From a virus, in the IMG/VR virus record IMGVR_UViG_3300048033_001554, positions 1 to 64,000 of that record: 64,000 nucleotides of DNA; one strand, given 5' to 3'. Within the stretch, counting starts at the first letter, position 1; the number at the start of each line of letters is the position of its first letter. Shown here in pieces: positions 1-10,200 of the stretch. Under the pieces are notes generated by a model, which was not told the DNA's origin, did no database searches, and saw nothing but the letters and a program-made list of their open reading frames with translations. The translations under genes were made by a program, and so were the position numbers.

Positions 1-1291
1 CGTAACCTTCAAACTGTCCATCTTCAGCATTAAAGCGAACCATACCGGTTTGTTCAGTAGGTCTTTGAATTGTGTTACCAACAGGAAGCTTAATCGCTCC
101 AGTACCAGATATAACTTCAATATCTTGAGTTTTATCTACTTGGAAAGTTGTTCCATTAAGTGTTAAGCCACGGCCTGCGTTGTAAGTTCCTTCACCTTGG
201 AATTGAACCCAGTTAATAGCATCAACACCAAGATTAAATGTGGATGCATCATTAACTGTAACTACCCAACCAGTACCACCATTCTCGGTACCATCTGTAA
301 TAAATTCATAAGAGCCAGGAAGTTCATCGCTTTCGTTTGACCAAGATGTTCTTTGGAAAACCCATTCAGTATTAGCGCTACCAGTTTGAATAAGATCATA
401 TGAACCATTTTCTAACGGGTTTGTTTGGTCTTTAACTACTAGGTTATCACCAATACTCCAAGACGTAACGTCATCAATATATAAAACATTTACTGGAGGA
501 AGTGTAATAGTTGCATCAAAAGAAGAGTTGCCAGAGTCATAAGAACCACCAAGATCTGCAGTTGTTGCTGCAAGAGCTGACGGTCTAACACGTAAACCTT
601 TTGCTATGTTATCAACATATTTTTTGTTTGCAGCATCTGTTTCTAGAATTGGATCGTCGAAAACTTTAATAGTAGTTTCAACACGATCTAATTCAAATTC
701 TAAATATCTTTTATTTACTACATCTTTATCGTCAACTGGGTTATCAACATTAACAATACGTCTTGTACCAAAGTCGAATACACCAAGTGGAGCTGTTGTT
801 GTAAATAAAACAGTATTTGCGTCAGAAGAAATCTCATCGTCAGATATTGTAAAACCACCAATCTCAACAAGATCTAATCCTCTTATTTCTCCAATGGTTT
901 CACCTAGTGTAACAGGAGTAGAACCAAGAGTAATATCTTTTGATGATATAATGTAGTTTGTAGATACGAAATTATTTGCGTCAAGGCTGGTAGAAGAAAG
1001 TGCAGTTATATGACCAAACTGGTCTATAGAAGCATTTTGTACAAACTCTAAAACACCGTTGTTACTGCTTACTTCTGATGTTGTAAATGCATGACTAATT
1101 ACTAGATTAGCAGATTCCGTATCAGACTCTGGAGTTACTACAATGCCAGCGCCAGCGTCAATTGCACGAACGTATTCGCCAGTAGTATCAGAACCTAAGG
1201 CAATAGAATCAGGAACAATAGAAGGTCTTTTTTCGCCTGTAGCAACTAGTCTGACATTTCTAGTTTGGCCTACTTTTACTTTAACTGACAC
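1..1291 (-). CDS. Partial tail-fibre-like structural protein (C-terminus outside window)
   Basis: The minus-strand frame is open from a GTG at 1291 to the left edge (430 codons, no stop), so the gene is cut at its C-terminus. GTG is chosen because GGAGG lies at 1299-1303, seven bases upstream. The first residues are MSVKVKVGQTRNVRLVAT. Inside are phrases typical of phage fibre shafts, such as a VDDKDVVNKRYLE stretch followed by DAANKKYVDNIAKGLRVRPS, and near the edge an RPTEQTGMVRFNAEDGQFEG motif that I recall from fibre proteins of T4-like marine phages. It lies directly downstream of the 108-residue gene with only 2 bases between, so the two are probably cotranscribed. Role as a virion fibre or baseplate-attached protein is inferred. 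Confidence 0.75.
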   Translation of the reverse strand, partial: MSVKVKVGQTRNVRLVATGEKRPSIVPDSIALGSDTTGEYVRAIDAGAGIVVTPESDTESANLVISHAFTTSEVSSNNGVLEFVQNASIDQFGHITALSSTSLDANNFVSTNYIISSKDITLGSTPVTLGETIGEIRGLDLVEIGGFTISDDEISSDANTVLFTTTAPLGVFDFGTRRIVNVDNPVDDKDVVNKRYLEFELDRVETTIKVFDDPILETDAANKKYVDNIAKGLRVRPSALAATTADLGGSYDSGNSSFDATITLPPVNVLYIDDVTSWSIGDNLVVKDQTNPLENGSYDLIQTGSANTEWVFQRTSWSNESDELPGSYEFITDGTENGGTGWVVTVNDASTFNLGVDAINWVQFQGEGTYNAGRGLTLNGTTFQVDKTQDIEVISGTGAIKLPVGNTIQRPTEQTGMVRFNAEDGQFEGY

Positions 1292-1293
1292 CC

Positions 1294-1620
1294 TTATACC
1301 TCCGTGATAGTCGAAATAACGAACGCGACTCCATTAAGAATCTTTGATAGTTCTCCAGTTGGTTTTTTCATTATCACGTCATATTGGTATTTTCCAGGCT
1401 TAAGTTGTGCTGTAGTATCAGCATCCATAACTAATGTTATATCATTTTCAGATTTTTCAAATTCAAATTCGGCTGTTCTTTTTTCAGAATACAGCTTTTT
1501 AACATCGCCATAAAAACTATAGTTAGCGATAGGCAAGTCTAAGTCGTTGTCATCAAACAACTCGACTGTAAGTCTAAAATCAGTACCTTGATCTATGTAA
1601 ATATTTAATTGAGAACTCAT
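1294..1620 (-). CDS. Small putative virion structural protein (108 aa)
   Basis: Unrecognised acidic 108-residue protein starting MSSQLNIYIDQGTDFRLTVE. Alternating hydrophobic residues suggest a beta-sandwich, and the opening recalls short beta-domain virion proteins such as BppU-type N-terminal domains, but this is only a resemblance. It has its own late promoter at 1640-1647 and is followed at once by the partial fibre gene, so it is probably a late structural protein attached to that fibre. No catalytic motif is visible. Confidence 0.6.
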   Translation of the reverse strand: MSSQLNIYIDQGTDFRLTVELFDDNDLDLPIANYSFYGDVKKLYSEKRTAEFEFEKSENDITLVMDADTTAQLKPGKYQYDVIMKKPTGELSKILNGVAFVISTITEV

Positions 1621-1639
1621 TTTAAATCTCTTTTTTCTT

Positions 1640-1647
1640 TATTTATA
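1640..1647 (-). promoter_or_regulatory. T4-type late promoter
   Basis: The minus strand reads TATAAATA, the T4 late promoter -10 box, about 20 bases upstream of the ATG at 1620 and just after a terminator, so it opens a new late transcript. Confidence 0.75.
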
Positions 1648-1662
1648 ATAGAAGAACACCGC

Positions 1663-1686
1663 AAAAAGGGGGCAAAAGCCCCCTTT
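1663..1686 (-). terminator. Intrinsic terminator after the collagen-like fibre gene
   Basis: A perfect 9-bp stem (AAAGGGGGC at 1665-1673 with GCCCCCTTT at 1678-1686) with a 4-base loop. On the minus strand it ends in a run of five T. It lies 22 bases after the stop of the fibre gene. Confidence 0.9.
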
Positions 1687-1708
1687 ATTAGATTCATTGA
1701 CGTCAATT

Positions 1709-4700
1709 TTATCGACCCTTCAGGTCATCAACTTGATCTTTTAGCTCCTTGATAGCTTCAACTAATAGACCAACAATGTTTCCGTATGCAACGCTCTTAA
1801 TTTGCTCACCATCAGATTCAGTCTTAACAACTTCAGGTAAGACTTCTTCAACTTCTTGAGCAATAAGACCTGTTTTTCTAACACCTGGATCAGCTTTCAT
1901 ATCAAAGTATACGCCTCTCATAGATGCAACTTTATCTAGAGCATTAGGAATTGTTTCGATATTTTCCTTCAATCTTCTATCTGAGTTAGCTGCAATGTCA
2001 CCCGCTGCAGTAAACTCGCCAGTAACCATATCAAAATCAAATCTAGTCGCAGTTGGGGATCTAAATTCAATTGCTGCTAAGTTAGCTCCGTATCCTTGCA
2101 TAACCAACGCATTTTGAGTTGAGTTATATTCAATCTTAGAGAATGGAGCTGCATTTGTACCACCTAATGTAACCGGTTGGTCTGTATTAAAGTGGAAAGG
2201 ATCTGTACCGCTTTGTGCAAAGGAGAAAGCAGATACTGTTCCTACGACATTAATATTACCTTCAACTTGAATGTTCTCAACTGTAAGTTCGTCAGCATCG
2301 TTGGTGTAGAAGAAGTTAGATTCGCCGCCTGGGTTTGGACCCAATGTAGCAAGTAGCGGACGATATTCTTGGCCACCTTCAAAGAATGGAATAAACAGTG
2401 CAGTGTCTTGCAATGGAGATTCGTGTACGTTCTGGAGGTTTTTAACACCACCTTCTGGTCCAAAGCCTTGCATACCCTGCGTACCTTGGAAACCACGTTC
2501 ACCTTGAACACCCTGTGCAGCTTGAGTACCTTGAATACCTTGTGTACCTTGGCCTGGGAAACCTTGAACACCAAGACCACCTTGGAAACCTTGAGTACCT
2601 TGTAAACCTTGTGTACCAGTACCTTCGGGTCCTTGGAAGCCTGGGCCACCCTGGATACCTTGAGCACCTTGGCCACCAGTTTCACCTAATCCACCGTCAG
2701 TACCTTGAAAGCCTTGAATACCAAAGAAACCTTGAACACCTTGAGTACCGCCAACACCCGATTCACCAATGGTACCTTGAACACCTTGGTTACCGTCGTT
2801 ACCTTGAATACCATCAGCACCGATACCCGCAGCACCTTGGAAACCTTGGGTACCTTGGTTACCAGTACCGCTAGTACCCTGTCCACCTTGGGCACCCTCG
2901 TCGCCGTCAAGACCTTGGATACCTTGAATACCAGATGTACCTTGACCCGGAAGACCTTGAACACCCTGCGAACCAATTTCACCCGTAGTACCTTGCGAAC
3001 CTTGGAAACCTTGTGTACCTTGATTACCAAATCCAGCAGGACCTGTAGTACCTTGGTTACCTTGAACACCTTGGTTTGCTACACCTTGTAGACCTTGGAA
3101 ACCTTGGATACCCGTAGCACCAATACCAGCAATACCTTGCGCACCAGATTCACCTTGTATACCTTGTGCACCTACGCCGTCTCTACCTTGGATACCTTGA
3201 ACACCTTGGATGCCTTCACCGTCAGCACCTTCGGCACCTTGGATACTTCGGCCTTGAATACCCTGTGTACCTTGTGTACCTTGAGTACCATCACCACCAA
3301 CAAAACCCGCAGAACCTTGGAAGCCCTGTAAACCTTGAATGCTTGTGCCTTGGTTACCTTGAACACCTTGGCCGCCACCGCCACCTTGGATACCACCAGG
3401 ACCTTGGAAGCCTTCAAAACCTTGAACACCTTGAGGACCAGATGGACCAACATCACCAGTTCTAGCAAAAGTAATAATAACGTCAGCATCATTAGCAAAA
3501 CCAGATACTGATCCGCTTACGAATGCTGATACAATAGTGAAGTAGCCTGAGTTTTCAGCTAAAGATGATATTGTAAAGATAGCAAAATTAGAAGGTGTAT
3601 TCTTTTCAGATACTTTATAGTGACCTTTAATTGGGCTAGTAGAATCATCAACTGTTCTTAGGAATGGCTGGATATCTGTAAAGTTATCATCACGGTCGTC
3701 CATGTACATTTCAGTAGCAGATGGCAAGTTTGAGCTATTAAACTTAAGGTAGCCAACACCAGGATCTGAAGAAACTGTATTTGTGCTGTGAGTATAATCA
3801 AATGTTACACCGCCAAATCCACCTGTTGAACCTTGGAAGCCAGGACCACCTTGTAGACCATCAGTACCTTGAATTCCTTGTGGACCAATAGGACCTGGGA
3901 AACCTTGAGTACCTTGGAAACCAAAGTCACCTTGGAAACCTTGAATACCTTGTGAACCAGCACCATCGCTACCTTGTAGACCGGCATCACCTTGTAGACC
4001 ATCCGTACCTTGGAAGCCTTGGATACCTTGGACACCTTGAGGACCTAATTCACTAGTACGAAGTTCACCACCCATTCCTGAATGAATTGAACACTGGTAA
4101 TAAAGAGTATCTGGAGCATCGCCTGGAACTCTAAATGTAATCGTTCCAACATCCACACCGTTGTTTGTAACACCAGTATTATATTGGTCAGCTGTACCAG
4201 TTGAAGGATTTGTTTTAATATAGAAAGGATGCCCCGGAGCATTTACAATAAATCTATAAGTAAATCCTTTTAGGAGATTTAAGTCAGGATTGTTGTTTCC
4301 ATCGATTACATAAGCAATTGATGAGAGGTTAGTAACATTAAAGTCACGAGCACCTTCTGTACCTTGAACTCCTTGAATACCCTGATTACCTTGGATACCT
4401 TGTACAGATTGCATACCTTGGATGCCTTGCGGTCCAAAGTCACCTTGAATACCTTGGAAGCCCTGTGCACCTTGAGTACCTGCATCACCTCTTGGAACAA
4501 AGTTAATAAGAGATTTAGCTGGGTGTCCAGTTCCAATAACACTTGTTTGCCAATTAAATGATGTTACACCATACTGGCCTACGTATTGGATTGCAAATGA
4601 GTACCAATCATCACCATAAGAGGTAACATCAGTAAATTCGTAAACAACTTGGTGGTGGCCACCAGGACCAAAACCATCGTCAAAGCTCTCAATAACAATA

Positions 4701-6844
4701 AGGCCTTTAGAACCAGATCCACCAGGAATTGCATCTAACCATTGGAATACTTCATCAACACCTGAGTTAAAGTTGTTAAGAGGTACATCGTCAATAGTTA
4801 ATAGTGTAGCACTTCTGATATCTGCGTTATTAAGTTTCCATTTACTTAAGCCAGGATCAGATCCAGGTGATTGATCGTTTAAGAATTCCCACTCATATGT
4901 TAATCCACCATAGTGACCAATTGCACCCTGTACGCCTTGGAAACCTTGAGTACCTTGGAAACCAGTTGTTCCTTGGAAACCTTGTACACCAACATCACCT
5001 TGAACACCCTGAGTACCTTGTGCTCCTTGGAAGCCTTGAATACCCTGTGTACCAACATCGCCTTGGATACCTTGTACACCTTGGAAACCCTGAGTACCTT
5101 GGAAGCCTTGAATACCTTGCGCACCTTTTTCGCCCGAAGGAATAAAGTCAACAACAGTCGTAGTTCCAAATGTAGGTACAGCACCCGATGTCCAGCTTGA
5201 TCCTGGAAGAGCATCTGTTCCGCCTAACGTAGAACTTGCAACATAAGTGATATCAAAATGGCCCCAGTCTCTACCAGTTCCTGTTGGACTCCATGTCCAA
5301 TCACTTACGTTGTATATAAGGAATTCGTAATCGTCACTACTTGTATCTTTTAAAGTCCTAAGGAAAATTTGTCCTTTTGGATTACTTAAACGGCTATCTA
5401 AGAAATCAAAAAGCTCATCAACTCGACGACCTGTTTCTGTTAAATCGTCAATGTAAAGTCTAGTTGCTGATGTAACATCGTTACTGTTAAGCAACCAACC
5501 ATTTAATCCTGGGAAACCTTCAGTAGTAGAAGGATTATATGTAAAGTTGAATGTTAGGCCACCGCTGTAGCCAATAAAGCCTTGAACACCGGTATCACCT
5601 TGAATTCCTTGAATTCCTTGGTTGCCCTGAATACCTTGAATACCTTGATGGCCTTGAGTACCTTGCATACCTTGGAAACCAGTAGTCCCTTGGAAACCTT
5701 GAACACCTTGGAAACCTCTATCACCAGCAATATTAAAATCTACTAATAGCGGGTAAGAAGTAAATGTTCCAGGCGTTGCTTCTTCGCAAAAATCTGATTT
5801 GATTGCAGCACCAGAAACAAATGCAACATCTAATTCTCTGTATCCTGTTTTATCTGTTACTTCAGTTACTGCAAAAATTACGTAATTTTGAGGAGAGCCA
5901 CGTTGAGTGACTTTCATGTATGCTTTATTTGTAGAAGAAGATGCATCAATTGCATCAAATAAGTTTTGTAGATCTACGCCATAAAATGCTTCGTTGTCTA
6001 TCCAAATCTTTGTAACAGTAGTAAAGTCATCAGTTTGAGCAGCTGCAGCATTAAAGAACATATTACCTTGAGTAGGATCTGCGTCCGCCACATTGTTTAA
6101 CAGTCTGTATTCTACTACGGAACCAGCGTCATCACCGTTGAAGCCTTGAAAACCAACATCACCTTGCACACCTTGAATACCCTGAGCGGCTTGCATGCCT
6201 TGAATACCTTGGATACCTTGCACACCTTGCAAGCCTTGGATACCCTGTACAGATTGCATACCTTGGATGCCTTGTACACCTTGGAAACCTTGAATACCCT
6301 GATTACCTTGTATGCCAATTGTACCTTGTACACCTTGAATACCTTGGTTACCACGGAAACCACGAGAACCTTGAATACCAGTTTCACCAACAACGCCTTG
6401 CGTTCCTTGGTTACCTTGAACACCTTGGAAACCTTGAACACCTCTAAAGGATCCAACGTTTACCCAAGTTGTGCCGTTATAAACCCAAAGCTCGTCATCT
6501 GTTTCGTCAATAGCACCTTGACCAGTAGTAACACTTGGAAAAGCTGTATTAAGAGTAGCTTGTGGATCTCCACCTGCATCAACATCAGCGACAGAGCCAA
6601 TAACATCAAATCCAGGACCGTAAGTACCTTGTACACCTTGGTTGCCTTGAACACCTTGAGTACCCTGTGAACCGGTTGCACCAGATCCTACATCGCTCCA
6701 AGCAGTGCCATCAGAGACATATACTCGGCCGTCAGTGCCATAAGCAATTGCACCTTTATACGGTGCTGGATCTAATTGAATAGGTACTTGTTGTGGAGTA
6801 CCCTGGCCAATAATTTTACTGCCAGCTAGAGATCTAAAAGCCAT
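1709..6844 (-). CDS. Collagen-like long tail fibre with cupredoxin insert and S74 chaperone
   Basis: 1711 residues. Long runs of Gly-X-Gln triplets (GIQ, GVQ, GFQ, GTQ) form collagen-like stalks, the longest at about residues 1130-1480. The stalks are broken by four related globular inserts (about 237-373, 428-571, 646-785, 1011-1131) that share YxxxxN and IDD signatures. A fifth, different insert at about 832-932 is cupredoxin-like, with His872, Cys918, His921 and Met924 in type-1 copper order. The C-terminus carries a peptidase S74 intramolecular chaperone: SDRRLKENIE with Ser1621 and Lys1626 as the self-cleavage dyad, then a coiled coil. S74 domains trimerise fibres and then cut themselves off. 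The gene is followed by a terminator and overlaps its upstream neighbour as TAATG. Exposed fibre at the virion surface is inferred. Confidence 0.9.
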   Translation of the reverse strand: MAFRSLAGSKIIGQGTPQQVPIQLDPAPYKGAIAYGTDGRVYVSDGTAWSDVGSGATGSQGTQGVQGNQGVQGTYGPGFDVIGSVADVDAGGDPQATLNTAFPSVTTGQGAIDETDDELWVYNGTTWVNVGSFRGVQGFQGVQGNQGTQGVVGETGIQGSRGFRGNQGIQGVQGTIGIQGNQGIQGFQGVQGIQGMQSVQGIQGLQGVQGIQGIQGMQAAQGIQGVQGDVGFQGFNGDDAGSVVEYRLLNNVADADPTQGNMFFNAAAAQTDDFTTVTKIWIDNEAFYGVDLQNLFDAIDASSSTNKAYMKVTQRGSPQNYVIFAVTEVTDKTGYRELDVAFVSGAAIKSDFCEEATPGTFTSYPLLVDFNIAGDRGFQGVQGFQGTTGFQGMQGTQGHQGIQGIQGNQGIQGIQGDTGVQGFIGYSGGLTFNFTYNPSTTEGFPGLNGWLLNSNDVTSATRLYIDDLTETGRRVDELFDFLDSRLSNPKGQIFLRTLKDTSSDDYEFLIYNVSDWTWSPTGTGRDWGHFDITYVASSTLGGTDALPGSSWTSGAVPTFGTTTVVDFIPSGEKGAQGIQGFQGTQGFQGVQGIQGDVGTQGIQGFQGAQGTQGVQGDVGVQGFQGTTGFQGTQGFQGVQGAIGHYGGLTYEWEFLNDQSPGSDPGLSKWKLNNADIRSATLLTIDDVPLNNFNSGVDEVFQWLDAIPGGSGSKGLIVIESFDDGFGPGGHHQVVYEFTDVTSYGDDWYSFAIQYVGQYGVTSFNWQTSVIGTGHPAKSLINFVPRGDAGTQGAQGFQGIQGDFGPQGIQGMQSVQGIQGNQGIQGVQGTEGARDFNVTNLSSIAYVIDGNNNPDLNLLKGFTYRFIVNAPGHPFYIKTNPSTGTADQYNTGVTNNGVDVGTITFRVPGDAPDTLYYQCSIHSGMGGELRTSELGPQGVQGIQGFQGTDGLQGDAGLQGSDGAGSQGIQGFQGDFGFQGTQGFPGPIGPQGIQGTDGLQGGPGFQGSTGGFGGVTFDYTHSTNTVSSDPGVGYLKFNSSNLPSATEMYMDDRDDNFTDIQPFLRTVDDSTSPIKGHYKVSEKNTPSNFAIFTISSLAENSGYFTIVSAFVSGSVSGFANDADVIITFARTGDVGPSGPQGVQGFEGFQGPGGIQGGGGGQGVQGNQGTSIQGLQGFQGSAGFVGGDGTQGTQGTQGIQGRSIQGAEGADGEGIQGVQGIQGRDGVGAQGIQGESGAQGIAGIGATGIQGFQGLQGVANQGVQGNQGTTGPAGFGNQGTQGFQGSQGTTGEIGSQGVQGLPGQGTSGIQGIQGLDGDEGAQGGQGTSGTGNQGTQGFQGAAGIGADGIQGNDGNQGVQGTIGESGVGGTQGVQGFFGIQGFQGTDGGLGETGGQGAQGIQGGPGFQGPEGTGTQGLQGTQGFQGGLGVQGFPGQGTQGIQGTQAAQGVQGERGFQGTQGMQGFGPEGGVKNLQNVHESPLQDTALFIPFFEGGQEYRPLLATLGPNPGGESNFFYTNDADELTVENIQVEGNINVVGTVSAFSFAQSGTDPFHFNTDQPVTLGGTNAAPFSKIEYNSTQNALVMQGYGANLAAIEFRSPTATRFDFDMVTGEFTAAGDIAANSDRRLKENIETIPNALDKVASMRGVYFDMKADPGVRKTGLIAQEVEEVLPEVVKTESDGEQIKSVAYGNIVGLLVEAIKELKDQVDDLKGR
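2470..3450. repeat. Nine-base collagen-coding repeat block
   Basis: The plus strand repeats variants of CACCTTGGA and TACCTTGAA about every 9 bases, the complement of Gly-X-Gln codons. Shorter blocks recur near 3830-4050, 4350-4480, 4920-5120, 5570-5720 and 6130-6450. The block creates long open frames in other frames on both strands, which are not genes. Confidence 0.85.
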
Positions 6845-7275
6845 TATACATCATCCTCTTCAGACTGTCCAAGCGTGAATGATAATGTAGCATCAACAGA
6901 AAAATCTGCATCAGCTTTAATTTCTAACAAGTCACCCGATTTAAAGAACTGTCCATTGAGAGGAAGAGGAACGGTGTCGTATGATGGAATTTGAAGATTT
7001 CTTACAATCCAAAATTCATCATTAACTTCGTACCTATGAGTTCTAACGTCAACTGCTACAGTGTTTGCTGTAAAGTTACAAAGCATTAAAGGAGAAATAA
7101 CTTCTCCAACGCCTGGTTCGACTACACTAGATCCACCAAATACAAGTTCCGGAACTTCATAGTTAGGAACCTCGATCATAGTTTGCCAATTAGTCGTCAA
7201 GGTGAATGATCGGGCAACCGGTTTGGCGTCCGGTGCCTGAGACGTTTTGACTGTTGTAATTACTGTATTTGCCAT
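6844..7275 (-). CDS. Putative virion structural protein (143 aa)
   Basis: 143 residues, beginning MANTVITTVKTSQAP. Beta-rich, with an acidic end (QSEEDDV) and no catalytic motif. Similar short proteins sit beside giant fibre genes in T4-like marine phages as I recall them, but I cannot name the family. It overlaps both neighbours by one base (TAATG at 7275 and 6844), so it is translationally coupled between the 3272-residue protein and the collagen-like fibre, which suggests a joint or adaptor role. Confidence 0.7.
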   Translation of the reverse strand: MANTVITTVKTSQAPDAKPVARSFTLTTNWQTMIEVPNYEVPELVFGGSSVVEPGVGEVISPLMLCNFTANTVAVDVRTHRYEVNDEFWIVRNLQIPSYDTVPLPLNGQFFKSGDLLEIKADADFSVDATLSFTLGQSEEDDV

Positions 7276-10200
7276 TATAGTGATGCCCTACTGTTAGATG
7301 CTCTTCTAGCAAGTTTTCTTACGGATGAAGTAAATGGTCTACCTTCGATACGACCTGTTCTACCGTTAATTCTTAGACCTCTTGCGAAGTACTGGTTATT
7401 TAATTCGTCTGAACCTGACCATCTGATTCGTCCACCATTTTCTGATAGGACCGAAGCATTAGCACCAATTGCAGCACCCACGTTTCTAAAGTTCAATGGC
7501 AAGGCGTTTCTGTTAACACCTGCCGATGCACCGTTGAACTGGTGAGCGATAGATTCGACCAACGATCCAAATACTAGGAAGTTAGGTCTAATTACACTAT
7601 CAATTAGTACGTTATCAATTAATTCAGTTATCATTGTTCTCTGTGGTATTGTTACTGCGACATTGTTATTTATATAGTCTCGCATGTGCTCCCAAGCTCC
7701 AACGAAGGAATCTAACAAATCAGTGTTGTTATTTCCTGCTGAGGCCCAAGCTGCGCCTGTCCAATACCAGATTTCACCTTCATAACGATTACCACTATTA
7801 TTTGTTGGAATGATATAAGCATCCCAGCGTTTCATACCTTCTAGAGCATCTCTATCTGTTCCATTTGCAACAGTACCTTTAAATTTCAGGTTACGCCAGT
7901 TAGCAAATGCAGCCGGTGGATTGAATACTGGGAATACATGCTGTGCATCAATGTTAAACAATGCACCAACAAAAGATCTTGTAGCTTTATCCGAACCTTC
8001 AAACCCAAGAGCTGGATCAATAAACCTAAAGTCGTTTGCAAGGATTTTAAGTAAGTTGCCGGCATCACGGTAAGTTTTAGGTAAGTCGATAAACTTGTAT
8101 TCTGAAGTAATAAATCTTTGAACTTCGCGTTGTAGCTTAGTTCTATTATTATCAAGAATATCTTTAGCAAATTTGAACTTTTGAGTTTCTTCCCATGCAA
8201 AGTCTGGTTCAATTGTTGGACCAAGATACTTAGGTGAGTTAAAGAATAGTGCATTGTAGAAGATCAAGCCAAGATCGTAAGCTTGTGTTACTTGTTCTTC
8301 AGCACCAACTTCTGGTCTCATTGCTTGGCCAGGATATTTACCTGCTACAACTTTACTTACGATATCACCCAACTTGCGGTAAGATTGAGCAGTTGCTTCT
8401 CTTGTATTTTCAGGAATACGTAATTCGTTATTCCAGAAGTAGAAGTCTGCATTCCAACGTGATGCTAAGTTACCACCGTAGTTCAAGTCCCAGCTCATCG
8501 CATCCAGGATATAACCTGAATCTCTACGACATTTCGCTTTGCTGTAATCTACGATTGTGAAGTTATCTGCAATAAAGTCAGTAACATCATCAGCAAGATC
8601 GTTTAAGTTAGAATCAATTTCTTCAGCAGCTGCTAATTTGTCTGCAGCAACCCAAGATGTATTTGGCTCAATAAGAGCAGGCATTGCATCTAAGCTATCT
8701 CTACGGATTGCTTCTTCAATAACACGTACCATGTCTGCAACCCATTCACCTTCAACAGATGTTGCTGGAGTTCCAGATGAATCTTGGCCAACTGCAAGTT
8801 CTTGTACGACGTTATCAACAAGATTAGCCATTGTAACGTAGAAGTCAGCTGTTTGAGTTCTTTGATCAAATGGTAATACGCTTGTTGCATTATCGAAGTA
8901 CATATTTGCACAAAGTCTTGTTGCATAGTTTGTTTCGTATTGAACGTCGTGTGATAGTGCATCAACAATAATACCAACATCTCTGCGACATTTCTCTTTA
9001 GGATAGCTGATACCTTTGTATTCAGAAGAGATAAAGTTAATCATGTTTGTTACGAGAGTTTCAAGCTCGTTGTCAACTAGATCTTTTTGATCTTTAACCA
9101 TCGCTGGCATCCAAGCCGTGTGTGGTTCAACTCTAGATGGTAAGTTATCAGGATTGTTATCGTCAGCAATATTCGCAACCATCATGCCAAGCTCTTTAGC
9201 TTCCATGGCAATAGCTCTTCTTGCTGTTAGGTTTGACATGTCTTGTACTGATGAATTAGCAGGAGATGCTGTAACCGCTTCGTTACGAATAACGTCGTGG
9301 ATTACTTCAGACATTCTAGTGAATGCTTCTCTTGTTGCATCTCTTTGATCCAATGGTAACAAGTTGGTCATGTTAACAAAGTAGATTTGAGCTGAATTCC
9401 ACATCGCCGCATTACCACCATATTGGATATCGTGGGAAATTGCATCAACCATGTAGCCAACATCTCTGCGGCATTTAACTGAGTTATACTCAAGGTAATC
9501 AAACTTATCTTGAAGATATTTGTTAATACCTGCAGCTAGCGTAGCTTTGCGTCCTTCAACTATTGCTACATCAGTCTCATAATCATAACCGGTTGCAGCT
9601 GGATCTGAAGTATTAGCTTCTTGGGCTGCTGGCATATTGATTAATGAATTTTCAGTAATAATAGTTGTTACGATGTTAATAAGATCTTGTACTTCTTGGC
9701 CTGTTGCCGCAACTACGTTACCGAATCCTACAACAGTTTGTGTTTGTGTATTACCGGCAGTAGGAGTAACTACTTGCTTAAGAACAACTCTTTCAGCAAT
9801 TGTCGCCACGTGGCTAAATACTGCTGCTGTTTCTGTTCTTTGATCAGCTGGTAAAACTGAGTTACCTTCTTCAAAGTAAAGTCTTGCCACATCTCTCATT
9901 GCAACATTAGAACCATGTCTAATATCGTATGATGCTGCATCAACTAAGAATCCAATATCTCTTTCACACTTATCTCTTTGAGCTGCAGTTAATGACCCCC
10001 ATAGTGTTGGGTAGTATAACTGGAAGTATGCTCTACCTTCGCCAGCCAAGAATGCTCTGTTAAGCTGTAAGCCGTCAGTAGCTGCGTTATCGCTGTTGCC
10101 AACGTTTGCTGTACCAAAGCTTGCATAAGTAAGACCAGTTGTGCCATTCTTCATAACATTAATGATATTATCGAATGCACCAATCGCTCTTGTTTTTGCA

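Noticed and set aside
2470-3450. CRISPR-like periodicity
   Set aside because: Period is 9 bases with no spacers, and it encodes collagen-type triplets.
2242-3498. Several long frames on both strands (78-147 codons) over the collagen region
   Set aside because: They are out-of-frame readings of the 9-base Gly-X-Gln repeat and consist of low-complexity Leu/Val/Lys or Thr/Leu runs; the 1711-residue frame explains the DNA.
7667-7674. TATAAATA on the minus strand as a late promoter
   Set aside because: Lies inside the giant gene with no gene start nearby; a chance match in AT-rich coding DNA. The same applies to 54119-54126.
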